Source of the DNA: DASUPK01 sp963833375
Lineage (GTDB): Bacteria; Actinomycetota; Thermoleophilia; Solirubrobacterales; 70-9
Reading direction: 5' to 3'
DNA: 64,000 nt
Assembly (NCBI GenBank): GCA_963833375.1
Contig: CAWHXR010000001.1
Location: forward strand, 942,204 to 1,006,203
Of this stretch, positions 32,423-40,776 are shown in pieces. Position 1 is the first letter of the stretch. Each line of letters begins with the position of its first letter. The notes beneath the pieces are model-generated. The model made no database searches. It had not been told where the DNA came from and saw only the letters and a program-made list of their open reading frames with translations. A program made the position numbers and the translations under genes.

Positions 32423-33217
32423 CTAGCGAGGTTCCGCCGGCTCGCCGCTGAGCACTGCCTCAGTCAGGGGGACGATCGCCGCAACCCGGGAGCGACGAAG
32501 GGGCTCGGCGACGGTCCCACGGAAGGGTTCGGGGGCCGCCACGGCGGGGGCCAAACCCCCCACTGACGAGCCCGAAGCTGGGGCAGCCCCGCCTGCGGCG
32601 GGGGACTCCGCGGCGGGCGAGCCAGCGGCGGCCGAACCTCCGTTAGTCGACCCCGTGCTGACCGGGCCCCCGCCGGCCGACCCCGCGGTGGCCGACCCCG
32701 CAGCTGAGGACCCCGCGGCGGTCGACCCAGACATAAAGCCACCTCCCTGGTCCATGGAGGTCACGCCGCTAATGGTCCACGTCCACTGAATCTGGTTGAA
32801 CATGAATGCGATCTCCTCGAACGGCTGATCGGGCAACTCCCCCGGGTCCTCGACGTCGGTCACGAATTGGGTGATCGCCACGATCCGTCCTTGCGTGATC
32901 TCGGTGGTGTAGTACTGCTCCGTGGTGCCGTCACCGCTCGGGCTCAGGCGAAAGAACTTGAACACGCCGTCGACTCGCCGACTTCCGGTCAACGCATTGG
33001 CCAGCAGGGGCGAGGACCTGTCGACCCGTTTGCGGATTACCAGCGGCTCGTAGGTGCGCCGACCGCTCGTCAGACCGTAGCTGGTGGTCGGTAAGGCGAC
33101 CCCCTGCCTGTAGTAGAGACACTCGATTGAGTTCTGGCGGCCGAGGCTCGTCTCGGTGCTGTCGCCCTCGACCGTCACGCCGTTCACCTTGAGGAACAGA
33201 TATACGGGGTCGGCCAC
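32423..33217 (-). CDS. Hcp-like (T6SS tube family) protein with long linker and SRVxxIVPL end
   Basis: 264 residues from GTG 33217. Residues 1-165 are a typical Hcp domain: MADPVYLFLKVNGVTVEGDSTETSLGRQNSIECLYYRQG, TSGRRTYEPLVIRKRVDRSSPLLANALTG, FKFFRLSPSGDGTTEQYYTTEITQGRIVAI, FEEIAFMFNQIQWTW. Residues about 166-240 are an Ala/Gly/Ser/Pro linker. The end is RRSRVAAIVPLTEAVLSGEPAEPR, sharing SRVxxIVPL with the gp19-like protein. There are no other T6SS genes (no VipA/B, TssM, VgrG). It converges on the gp19-like gene with 4 bases between stop codons. A linker plus terminal peptide is how encapsulin cargos are usually built. Confidence 0.8.
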   Translation of the reverse strand: MADPVYLFLKVNGVTVEGDSTETSLGRQNSIECLYYRQGVALPTTSYGLTSGRRTYEPLVIRKRVDRSSPLLANALTGSRRVDGVFKFFRLSPSGDGTTEQYYTTEITQGRIVAITQFVTDVEDPGELPDQPFEEIAFMFNQIQWTWTISGVTSMDQGGGFMSGSTAAGSSAAGSATAGSAGGGPVSTGSTNGGSAAAGSPAAESPAAGGAAPASGSSVGGLAPAVAAPEPFRGTVAEPLRRSRVAAIVPLTEAVLSGEPAEPR

Positions 33218-33609
33218 GGCTCAGCTGCTCCCGGGCGTCCGCAGAAGGCCTGTCATTCGCGCGATGCTAGCCAGGCGACCTGACGACAACCGCGCCTCGT
33301 TCGGTCGTTTGCCCCTTCGGATCCGTATTGAGCCAGCAGATTGGACTGCTCCCTGATCCTGAGGCGGTGGTAGCGAGAGACGAATCGGGCCGCCGATGCG
33401 ATCTTTCGGAGACGCACGGCGCAGGCGCAAGCCGGCCGGCCGCTTCAGTGGACATAAGGCCGTGGTTATCCGGCGTTCGCCCGGCGACTTCACGCTTCGC
33501 CGGTACATGGAATCCGCGGGGAGACATTCCGCTTTGCGAGGCGGAATCCCGACCTGGTTAGCCGCCCAGCAGAACTCAGGAAGACCAACCTGGGGCCGAG
33601 CGCCGAACC
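33218..33609. other. 392-base gene-free stretch with direct repeat and hairpin
   Basis: It holds the hcp promoter side, the right 44-bp direct repeat (33,348-33,391) and a hairpin ATTCCGC-TTTGCGA-GGCGGAAT at about 33,525-33,546. No gene is supportable. Confidence 0.5.
33348..33391 (+). repeat. 44-bp direct repeat, right copy
   Basis: Matches 29,361-29,404 at 40 of 44 positions, same orientation. Confidence 0.8.
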
Positions 33610-34486
33610 TCAGCGGAGACCTGAGGCTCGGGCAACGAGCCGATCGCGAAGTCGGTCGGGGAGAGCTCGCGCGACGACCGCCGCCGACTTCGCGTCCCTT
33701 CCGACCGTATAGCGGGCCCGGGGGCGCCGCCTCGTGAGGGCGCGGGCGACGGTGCGGGCCACTCGCTCCGGCGGCGCCCCACGAGCGGCGAGCTTCGCCG
33801 CCGAGGCCTCGACCCTGTCTGACATCGCGCCGTAGAGCGACTCGAGGTCGCGTGGATAGCGCTCGCGCAGCGTGGTCGCGGCAGCAAGGGTCTTCTCCCA
33901 GATCGGCGTGAGTATCGCTCCCGGCTCGATCAGCACCACCCGGACGCCAAACGGCCTCAGCTCGAGCCGAAGCGCATCGGCGATCGCCTCGATCGCGTAC
34001 TTGGAGGCGCTGTAGGGCGCAAGGCACGGCGCAGCGAGGCGACCGTTGTCGGAACTGATGAAGATCAGGCTTCCTCGCCCCTGCCGAAGCTGTGGGAGCA
34101 GGGCCTGCGTGACGGCGACCTGTCCGGTCAGATTGACCTCGATCTGCCGGCGGAACTCGTCGATCGGGATCGCCTCCAACGGACCCGCGACGGCGATGCC
34201 GGCGTTGTTTACAAGCCCCGCCAGGCCGTCGGGGCTCTCCAGCCGCACCTGCTCGGCGCATGCGGCGATCTGTTCGCCGTCGGTTATGTCCAGGATCACC
34301 GGCCGCAGGCGCTGCGCTGCCCTGCGCTCGTAGCCGATCGAAGTCGGCTTCACTCCGGACCCCGGCGAGGACCGAGAACCCAGCGCCGTCGAGATGGAGC
34401 GCGCAGGCACGCCCGATCCCGGTCGAGGCCCCGGTGACGAGGACGCTGCCCTGTCGCCGGTAGCCCTCGTCGCGAGCGTCGCTCAT
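33610..34486 (-). pseudogene. short-chain dehydrogenase/reductase (one frameshift)
   Basis: The N-terminal frame (ATG 34486) gives SVLVTGASTGIGRACALHLDGAGFSVLAGVRSEADFDRL, the TGxxxGIG NAD(P) motif. After about 34,330 the other frame continues QRLRPVILDITDGEQ, GLVNNAGIAVAG, SLIFISSDNGRLAAPCLAPYSASKYAIEAIADALRLEL (catalytic Ser, Tyr-x3-Lys) and EPGAILTPIW. A single indel would restore a roughly 290-residue classical SDR oxidoreductase. Substrate unknown. Confidence 0.8.
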
Positions 34487-34685
34487 CACCTACCGGACGA
34501 TATGGGCCGCGCGGGTCTTATGGAGTGCTCGAACTCTGGCCCGATGGGCGCGCGCGACGGACGGACGCCTTAGGGCAGGGACTCGCAGGCGATTCCGTCG
34601 TGGTCTCCATCAAGCCCGGCGGGACGTCTGAGGATGGTCCCGCAGCCAGCGGCGTCGAGGGTATGGCACGACTATCGTCCGAATC

Positions 34686-35744
34686 GTGGAGGGCGGCAGA
34701 GATCAAAAGGAACGCGAACGAAAGGAACGCGAACTGCGGGACCGGATCTTCGAGTCAACATTTCTGCTCCCCGGCTTCGAGGGGCCGACGGCAGCGGCGA
34801 AGGAGGTACCGGTTCGTCGGGCCGGACCCGCCGACCTGTTAGTGGTCAATGCCAAGGGCCAGATCGCGATCGTCGAGTGCAAACGGGCCAGCAACCAGGA
34901 ATCTCGCCGCACGGTTATCGGCCAGGTGTTCGAGTACGCGGGTGGACTGTGGAAGAGCAAGTACGAGGACCTCGAACGCATTTTCGAAGCGAGCGAAGCA
35001 AGTAGTGGCGCAAAGTTGACGGAACCGTTCGAGGACGTTGAAGGGTGGGATGAGAAGACCTTTCGCGACAACGTCTCCCAAACCCTGCAGGACGGAGACT
35101 CCCGACTCTTCATCGCGGTTAATGAGATGACGAAAATGCTGAGAAAGAGGCTGGAGCGGACGGTCACATTCCTCAACAGCCGACTGCCGCCCGAGGTCGA
35201 GCTCTTGGCGGTAGCGCTGCCTCGCGGCGGCGATCCTGAGTCCCCCTACGGCCGCCACCCGGAGCCGATCGACCGCCTCCCGGCCAAGGCCGAGTGGTCG
35301 AAGCTGATCGCCCAGATCGACAGCCCTGAAGCCGAACTCGTGGCGGAAGAGCTCTTCGAGTGGGCAGACAGGATGAAGTCTCGCGGGGTCGAGGTTCGCT
35401 GTCCCACAAGAAAACAATGCTTCATCGAGGTGGCTGACGCCGACGCTGGCACGGATGCAAAAAGGGACGGGCTGTTCAGGGTCAGGCCCGGAGAGGTCCG
35501 AGTGTCGCTCTCGGCACTCCGTAGCCACTGGGACGAAACACGCATCAGGGAGTTCGTGCAGGACCTCACCAGGATCGACATGCGATTCCAAATCGACACG
35601 AAGTTCAAAGCAAAGAGGCCGGAAGCGCCTCTTGAGTCCCTCGTTGAGGAGAGCAAGCGCGAGGAGTTCCTGAAGTTGATGGAGCGGGCTCTAAACACCC
35701 TGACCGGCGACACGGAAGTTCCGCTTTCCATGCGAAGCGACTAG
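34686..35744 (+). CDS. PD-(D/E)xK-type nuclease-like protein
   Basis: 352 residues from GTG 34686. A charged N-terminal helix (DQKERERKERELRDRIFE) precedes PADLLVVNAKGQIAIVECKRASNQESRRTVIGQVFEYA. This is the restriction-endonuclease-fold core with Asp, then E-C-K spaced about 15 residues later, plus the following helix Gln. The rest is helical and of unknown function (LEELxxW-like repeats, ELFEWADRMKSRGVEV). The last codons (VPLSMRSD, stop) are encoded by a hairpin-1 repeat, so the repeat supplies the C-terminus. It could be a solitary defence nuclease; there is no methylase nearby. Confidence 0.6.
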   Translation: MEGGRDQKERERKERELRDRIFESTFLLPGFEGPTAAAKEVPVRRAGPADLLVVNAKGQIAIVECKRASNQESRRTVIGQVFEYAGGLWKSKYEDLERIFEASEASSGAKLTEPFEDVEGWDEKTFRDNVSQTLQDGDSRLFIAVNEMTKMLRKRLERTVTFLNSRLPPEVELLAVALPRGGDPESPYGRHPEPIDRLPAKAEWSKLIAQIDSPEAELVAEELFEWADRMKSRGVEVRCPTRKQCFIEVADADAGTDAKRDGLFRVRPGEVRVSLSALRSHWDETRIREFVQDLTRIDMRFQIDTKFKAKRPEAPLESLVEESKREEFLKLMERALNTLTGDTEVPLSMRSD

Positions 35745-35762
35745 CGCTTCTCGTCCAAAGCA
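35721..35762 (+). repeat. twin-hairpin repeat overlapping a stop codon
   Basis: CCGCTTTCCATGCGAAGCGA followed by CGCTTCTCGTCCAAAGC. The nuclease stop TAG lies between the two hairpins. Confidence 0.7.
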
Positions 35763-35777
35763 CCGGTCGAACGGGCC

Positions 35778-36653
35778 TCAGAGCTTCTTCTTCAGCTTCA
35801 CCTTCACCGACTGAGTGCTGGGGCTTCCACCGGTCGGCGTGTAGGTGATGGCGACGATGAGCTTGACCTTGCCGGTCTCGTTCAGCTTTCGCTTCTTCTT
35901 GCCCTTCGCCTTGACCACCAGCGTGGCGATCCCCGCGGGAACGGCCTTGCTCGTGACCGCCCCGGTCGAGGCGACCTGTGCGCCCTGCCCCGATCCGGAG
36001 AGATCGCCGGGGTTGGGCAGGTTGAACGCCAGGGTCGCGCTGCCCTTCTTCTTGTTCCGGGTGACCGCCCCAGGGGTGAACGAGTTCGTCGGCTCGACGA
36101 CGGCCGAGATGTTCGGCCGTCTGTCCGGGAGGGTGACGAAGTTGGTCTCCTGACCGTCGGGCGTGTCGCTGGGATTCGCATACAGCATCGTGTCTCCGGG
36201 GGCCGGGAACATGCAGTCGACGAACCCTCCCGTGCCCGCGTTCAGACCGAGCACATCACCGCGCTGCACCGGGACGCTGATCCCGGAGAAGGTGATCGGT
36301 CCCGAACCGGTGAAGGGTCCGCGAGTGTCGTGCCCGATGACGCGGTAGCTCGTTCCGCTGATCAGGCGCCAGACCTTCATCGTGACCTTCTGATTCGCAC
36401 CGCTGTAGGCGTTGTGGCTCCACGAGGTGATCGTGCCGTCTGCGGGCACCACGTACGAGTTGCCCGAGGTCACGCTTGGCTGAGCCATGTCCTGCACCAC
36501 CACTCCGGCGCAACTCACCATCGGGCTGTTGGACGGATCGGTCTGCCCGACCGTCACCGACGCCGTGGCGGGCGAGGCAATCACGGCCAGCGACAGAGCC
36601 GCGACGGATACGAGCGAAAGGCGCCTTACGAGCTTCCCTTGGCCCCTCCTCAT
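35778..36653 (-). CDS. secreted beta-rich hypothetical protein with Lys-rich end
   Basis: 291 residues from ATG 36653. The signal peptide is LVRRLSLVSVAALSLAVIASPATA. The mature part has beta-sandwich-like character (VVPADGTITSWSHNAYSGANQKVTMKVWRLISG, GPITFSGISVPVQRGDVLGLNAGTG), then a tail with RNKKKGSATLAFNLPNPGDL and VVKAKGKKKRKLNE...KVKLKKKL. Basic C-termini of this kind are shared with the RTX-like genes in this window and are typical of solirubrobacterial surface proteins. Function unknown. Confidence 0.65.
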   Translation of the reverse strand: MRRGQGKLVRRLSLVSVAALSLAVIASPATASVTVGQTDPSNSPMVSCAGVVVQDMAQPSVTSGNSYVVPADGTITSWSHNAYSGANQKVTMKVWRLISGTSYRVIGHDTRGPFTGSGPITFSGISVPVQRGDVLGLNAGTGGFVDCMFPAPGDTMLYANPSDTPDGQETNFVTLPDRRPNISAVVEPTNSFTPGAVTRNKKKGSATLAFNLPNPGDLSGSGQGAQVASTGAVTSKAVPAGIATLVVKAKGKKKRKLNETGKVKLIVAITYTPTGGSPSTQSVKVKLKKKL

Positions 36654-36716
36654 CGCGAGCAACCTACCCCGGCTCGCAAGGACGGTCAACTCCGACATTG
36701 CTCGCGCAGCTACGGA

Positions 36717-36762
36717 CCGCCGCTCCATGCGAAGCAGGACTACTGCTTTTCGTCCAAAGCAG
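36717..36762 (+). repeat. twin-hairpin repeat (diverged)
   Basis: GCTCCATGCGAAGCAGG followed by CTGCTTTTCGTCCAAAGCAG, between the secreted-protein start and the SnoaL 8 tail. Confidence 0.65.
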
Positions 36763-37159
36763 CTATTCGGACAGGCCGGCGGCTTCGAGGGCTTCCTTGC
36801 GGTCCATGTACTCGACCACGCGGGCGGCTTTGCCATCGCGCATCGTGTAGACGTGGGCCAACTCCATTTCCATCGGGACCCCGCTTGTCGCTCCATGACC
36901 GGCAAAGCGGACCCAGAGGAACACTGGTCCCCCTTGCCTTTGGCCTCCAGCGGCTCCACCTTGAGATCGGGGTACCCTCGTGCCAGCGTTCGAACTGACG
37001 CCTGATCGCGTCGATCCCACGATGGATTGCGGAGTCGGGGTCCTCCCGAGCGGCGTGGTATTCGGCGTCCTCGTGCCAGAACCCAAGGTCCGGTCTTCGC
37101 TCACCCGCGTTGTAGCGGGCGTACCGATTCCGGACGATCTCGACGTTCTCCTCCGACAT
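36763..37159 (-). pseudogene. SnoaL-like paralogue 8, frameshifted
   Basis: The head frame reads MSEENVEIVRNRYARYNAGERRPDLGFWHEDAEYHAAREDPDSAIHRGIDAIRRQFERWHEGT. After about 36,960 the other frame supplies PMEMELAHVYTMRDGKAARVVEYMDRKEALEAAGLSE. The two together make one normal SnoaL-like protein, so this is a decayed copy or an indel error. The head promoter variant (GAGATACTGCGTTGGAG) lies at 37,160-37,177. Confidence 0.85.
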
Positions 37160-37179
37160 CTCCAACGCAGTATCTCGCC
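37160..37179 (-). promoter_or_regulatory. head promoter of SnoaL 8 (variant)
   Basis: GAGATACTGCGTTGGAG before ATG; the -10-like GATACT is conserved. Confidence 0.45.
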
Positions 37180-37200
37180 GGCGCCCGCATTCGACGCGAA

Positions 37201-37223
37201 GTGCTGCTTTTCGTCCAAAGCGG
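37201..37223 (+). repeat. hairpin-2 repeat with degenerate hairpin 1
   Basis: CTGCTTTTCGTCCAAAGCGG preceded by a mutated hairpin-1 sequence (CGCATTCGACGCGAAG). Confidence 0.65.
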
Positions 37224-37339
37224 AACTGTGGGGCCCGGCCTGGTGGGGAACGGAGAATCGACCTCCGTAGCCCTCACGGAGGCCGGTTGGGTGGGCGACC
37301 ACGACGGCGAGGGCGGCGAGTCGCCGTACCGTTTACCGC

Positions 37340-37717
37340 ATGAAGGGCAAGTACCTCAGCCTGACGAGCTTCAAGCGCGATGGTGGCGGCGTGTCCACCC
37401 CCGTCTGGTTCGTGGAGGAGAACGGACGGTTCTTCGTTAGGACCGACGGCAACTCCTACAAGGTCAAGCGAATTGCTCGCAACCCGTCGGTGACGATCGC
37501 GGAGTGCAGTGCCTCAGGCCGGCTCCGAGGCGAGCCGGTCACAGCACACGCCGAGATCCTCAGGAATGGCAACGCGGAACATGTGGACGAGCTGATGGCA
37601 CAGAAGTACCGGCTCGACAAGATCCTGATCCTTCCGATCTATCGCGCGGTTCAGCGGATTCGCGGTCGGCCCACCGCTGAGGCGGATTCCGTCGTCGTGG
37701 CCATCACTCCGGAGTAA
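37340..37717 (+). CDS. PPOX-class F420-dependent oxidoreductase-like protein
   Basis: A 125-residue split-barrel flavin/F420-binding protein: FKRDGGGVSTPVWFVEENGRFFVRTDGNSYKVKRIARNPSVTIAECSASGRLRGEPVTAHAEIL then AQKYRLDKILILPIYRAVQRIRG. The pattern KVKRIxxNPxVxIAxC and the closing YRLD...VVVAITP are diagnostic of the PPOX/pyridoxamine-oxidase-like F420 group common in actinobacteria. Likely a redox enzyme on a small aromatic or quinone substrate. Confidence 0.88.
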   Translation: MKGKYLSLTSFKRDGGGVSTPVWFVEENGRFFVRTDGNSYKVKRIARNPSVTIAECSASGRLRGEPVTAHAEILRNGNAEHVDELMAQKYRLDKILILPIYRAVQRIRGRPTAEADSVVVAITPE

Positions 37718-37727
37718 GTCGTCTCAA

Positions 37728-37756
37728 ATGCAAACTGCCGCTTTTCGTCCAAAGCG
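37728..37756 (+). repeat. hairpin-2 repeat with short hairpin-1 relic
   Basis: ATGCAAACTGCCGCTTTTCGTCCAAAGCG, just after the F420-type oxidoreductase stop. Confidence 0.6.
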
Positions 37757-37933
37757 ACACTTCCGGCGGTTCGTTCCTTTGGCCCCCACGTTCCGCTTTT
37801 ACGCGAGTAGCGCTCATCGGGTGTTTACTCCCCACGACGCGTGTGCGCCCGAACTATGCCACCGGGTCCGAGAATAAATCTCTCGGTGCCGCGTCCTCGC
37901 TGGGTGAGAACTCGTCCACAAGGAGGTACGAGC

Positions 37934-38873
37934 ATGGGATTCAGCAAGCGAACCAGGCGCGGAACGGCGCTGGCGGCGGTCGCCGCCCTCACCGCCATCG
38001 GCCTGGTCGGCACCGCCGTCGCAGCGCTCCAGGGCAACGAGAACGCGAAGAAGCCCAAGGTGCTGATCGGCGCGGACAACGACGACACCTCGAACACGAC
38101 GATCCAGCCCCCTGGGGTGACCGCGAACCAGTCGCTGCGCAAGAGCGATCAGATCTTCGGGGGCAAAGCCTCCGACACGATCATCGGTCGTCTCGGCTCT
38201 GACGTGCTGGTCGCCAACGCCGGCGATGACGTCATGGTCGGCGGCACCGAGGGCGGACAGCCGGCGCTGCCGCCCGGGCAGCTCCCCGACAACAACGACA
38301 TCGCCTACGGCGGACTCGGCAGCGACTCCTTCATCTGGGCCCCGGGCGACGGGTCCGACGCTTTCATCGGCGGCAACCCCGCTAAGGGGAAGAAGAAGGC
38401 GAAGGGAAAGACGAGCGCGCCCAAGCAAGGGCAAGAAGAAGGCGAAGCCCGAGGTCGACACGCTCGTGGTCGGCAACCTGGTGCTCACCTCCGACCTGAC
38501 CCTGCCGCAGCTGTTCAACACCAAGTTCGGACAGCTGCCGCTTGTGTTCGCGTCGGACCGGGGTGTCCCCACCCCGCTCGGAGGCACGCCGCCGCGTAAC
38601 CCGAACCTGACGGGCAACTGCCAGATCCTGGCCGCCCCCGTCGGGTTTGGTTACGACTTCCTGGTCCGGTTCTTCGGGAACACCCCGCAGTCGCCCGCAA
38701 CGCAGGCGGTGACGATCCGGATCAAGGGCGTCGAGCAGGTGATCTGCCCGACGGAGGGCACGGACGGCGCGACCCTGACCACGCTCGGGACGCGCGGCGC
38801 CGGTCCGGTGCAGACAAAGTCGACCAACTTCACGCCCCAAAAGGGCTCGCAGCTGGCCGCTTTCGTCCGCTAG
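37934..38873 (+). CDS. secreted RTX-type repeat protein (one frameshift)
   Basis: ATG 37934 follows AGGAGG. Signal peptide TRRGTALAAVAALTAIGLVGTAVA, then Ca-binding nonapeptide-like QIFGGKASDTIIGRLGSDVLVANAGDDVMVGGTEGG and IAYGGLGSDSFIWAPGDGSDAFIGG. A GKKKAKGK run follows, where the frame breaks (about 38,430). The other frame continues EVDTLVVGNLVLTSDLTLPQLFNTKFGQLPLVFASD ... VGFGYDFLVRFFGN. Probably one secreted Ca-binding protein; the AAG-rich run is a likely sequencing-error site. Confidence 0.75.
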
Positions 38874-39020
38874 ACGCATGGCGCCCGGTTCCGACCCGGC
38901 GCCGAACCACTCCTAGCCAGGGGCGACCGCCGGCCGAGGCCGGCGGTCGCCCCGCCTTAGGCACGCCAGGCGCCGCCCAGGTGCCTCTATGCGCGAAAGC
39001 CGAACGCCAGATCGAAAGCC

Positions 39021-39040
39021 CTGCTTTCCATGCAAAGCAG
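39021..39040 (+). repeat. hairpin-1 repeat, single
   Basis: CTGCTTTCCATGCAAAGCAG followed by TATTGCCCGG, sharing the flank of the copy at 21,784. Confidence 0.8.
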
Positions 39041-39063
39041 TATTGCCCGGGGTCGCGCGTCGG

Positions 39064-40116
39064 TTAGACCGTCTCGCGCAGCCCCCGACAGAGCGCGGCG
39101 ACGAGCGGCCAGCGGTCAACCTCCGACTCGTTGTGCGTGCCGACCAGGATCGCGTCGTGCTCGGGTGCGTAGAACGCGAAGGCTCCGATGAATCCGGTGT
39201 GGCCGAGCAGCTCGACTCCCTCGACCGTGTTTGCCCCGATTCCCAGGCCGTAGCGCTCGTAGCGCAGCGCCGGGCCGGGCGGAAACGACACCTCGGGCGT
39301 CCAGCGCGTCAGCTCGTCGAGCCCCGCGGCGTCCACGATCCTGCCCGACCACAGCCCGCGCACGAACCGGGCCAGGTCAGCGGTGGTGCTCACGAGCCCG
39401 CCGCCGGCCCAGTCAATCGTCGGAGAGATTGTCGTCCAGTCGAGCTCGCCCGTGTACTGGTGTGCCACCGCGGGCCTTCGCGCAGCCTCGTGCCCCTCGA
39501 GCCAGGTCTCCTCCATGCCGAGCGGCGCGAAGACCAGCTCGCGGTAGACCTCGGCGAGGGACCGGCCCATCACCTGCTCGATGAGGATGCCGGCGACCAC
39601 GTATCCGGTGTCGGAGTACGAGAATCCCTCGCCGGGGCGGAAGGTGGACGTTCCGTGCTCGGCGGCGTGGTCGACGAGGTCAACTGGCCGCCAGACGCGG
39701 CCCGGCTCCTCGCGCAGGCGCACGGCAAACGACTCCTCGCGGAAGTAGTTGGGCAGGCCCGCGGTGTGCGCGAGCAGCTGACGTGGCGTGGTGCGCGGCA
39801 GGTTCTCCCAGACGCGCCAGCGGTGCAGCATCTCGGGGGCGAGCTGGTCGCCGAGCGTCTCGTCGAGGGCCAGTTGCCCCTCGGTAGCGAGACGGACCGC
39901 GACGGCGGCGGTCACATTCTTGGTCGTGCTGGCCACCCGGAAGGCATCGTCGGGCCGCAGGGTTCGGCTCCCATTACGGCTCAGGTGTCCGGCCGCACCC
40001 GCCCAGGCTAGGTCGACACCTGGTGCCTCGAGCCGAGCCAGCGCACCCGGCGCGCCGGACTGAACCTGCGCCTCGACGGCGACTTGCAGGCGAGCGGAGA
40101 GGGCGGAATCGCTCAA
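39064..40116 (-). CDS. serine beta-lactamase-family hydrolase (class C-like)
   Basis: 350 residues. The SxxK nucleophile is in FRVASTTKNVTAAVAVRLATEG (Ser about 64), the YxN-like motif is FSYSDTGYVVAGILIEQVMG (YSD), and the C-terminal HxG is LLGHTGFIGAFAF. LLAHTAGLPNYF is also standard. There is no signal peptide, so it is cytoplasmic. Such proteins are esterases, D-aminopeptidases or transpeptidase relatives more often than antibiotic-degrading enzymes. Confidence 0.9.
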   Translation of the reverse strand: MSDSALSARLQVAVEAQVQSGAPGALARLEAPGVDLAWAGAAGHLSRNGSRTLRPDDAFRVASTTKNVTAAVAVRLATEGQLALDETLGDQLAPEMLHRWRVWENLPRTTPRQLLAHTAGLPNYFREESFAVRLREEPGRVWRPVDLVDHAAEHGTSTFRPGEGFSYSDTGYVVAGILIEQVMGRSLAEVYRELVFAPLGMEETWLEGHEAARRPAVAHQYTGELDWTTISPTIDWAGGGLVSTTADLARFVRGLWSGRIVDAAGLDELTRWTPEVSFPPGPALRYERYGLGIGANTVEGVELLGHTGFIGAFAFYAPEHDAILVGTHNESEVDRWPLVAALCRGLRETV

Positions 40117-40776
40117 CGACTGACTCCCGTCATCCGGTGCACCTCCTGCTCGGAAATCGTCAAGCCCGAGCGTGAGCAGGTCACCGATAGCGGTGGCAGC
40201 ACAAGCCGACCGCGGTCGCCCGCCTCGACGAGATCCGGGGCGACGAGGAGCGGGCCGTTTACCTGCGCCGACTGCTCCATGAGCCCCCTTCAGGGAATGA
40301 GGTGGCGAAGGAACTCCGTGGAGACGAACCGGCCTCCGAGCCTGAGGAGTTCCTGCGTGGCAAGTGAGGAGCTCAAGGCGAGTCGCTACTTGCGCCGCAG
40401 GCGTCCGCGCATTGACGCCCTCGCTTGGGGGCGCTTCCGCGTGCGCGCGCGCGGGGTCCTCCCTTGGAAGCGACTCCTTGCGTCGCTCAACCGGGGGCGC
40501 TTCCGCGCGCGCGGGGTCCTCCCTTTGAAGCGACTCCTTGCCTCGCTCAACCGGTCACGCAGTTTGTCGCCCGAGGTCTTCGCTGCTCGGCGGCGGCGCG
40601 TCGGCCGGTCAGGGCTCCGGCTTCGTGATCGACTGCGTCCCTGGGCCATCTTCGACTCCTTTCGACGCGACAGCAATTGGGGGCAGCATCGTGACACGGA
40701 TCCGCCAACGCGGGCGACCTCGACCGCTTCTGCGGGTTCTCCGAGTAGCAGGACGGGCGAGGTAGGGTTGCGACCG
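40117..40776. other. 660-base stretch with gene relic and tandem duplication
   Basis: It contains the 3' part of a small lost gene (plus strand, stop at 40,365-40,367; KPTAVARLDEIRGDEERAVYLRRLL, no start codon) and a tandem duplication. No complete gene is visible before the lipoprotein at 40,777. Confidence 0.4.
40427..40552 (+). repeat. tandem duplication of about 62-66 bp
   Basis: Two adjacent copies of gcgcttccgc...gcgcgcgcggggtcctccctt-gaagcgactccttgc-tcgctcaaccgg, differing at a few positions. Confidence 0.8.

Noticed and set aside
32423..33217. Complete type VI secretion or contractile injection system
   Set aside because: Only an Hcp-like and a gp19-like gene are present; sheath, baseplate, spike and AAA+ components are missing.
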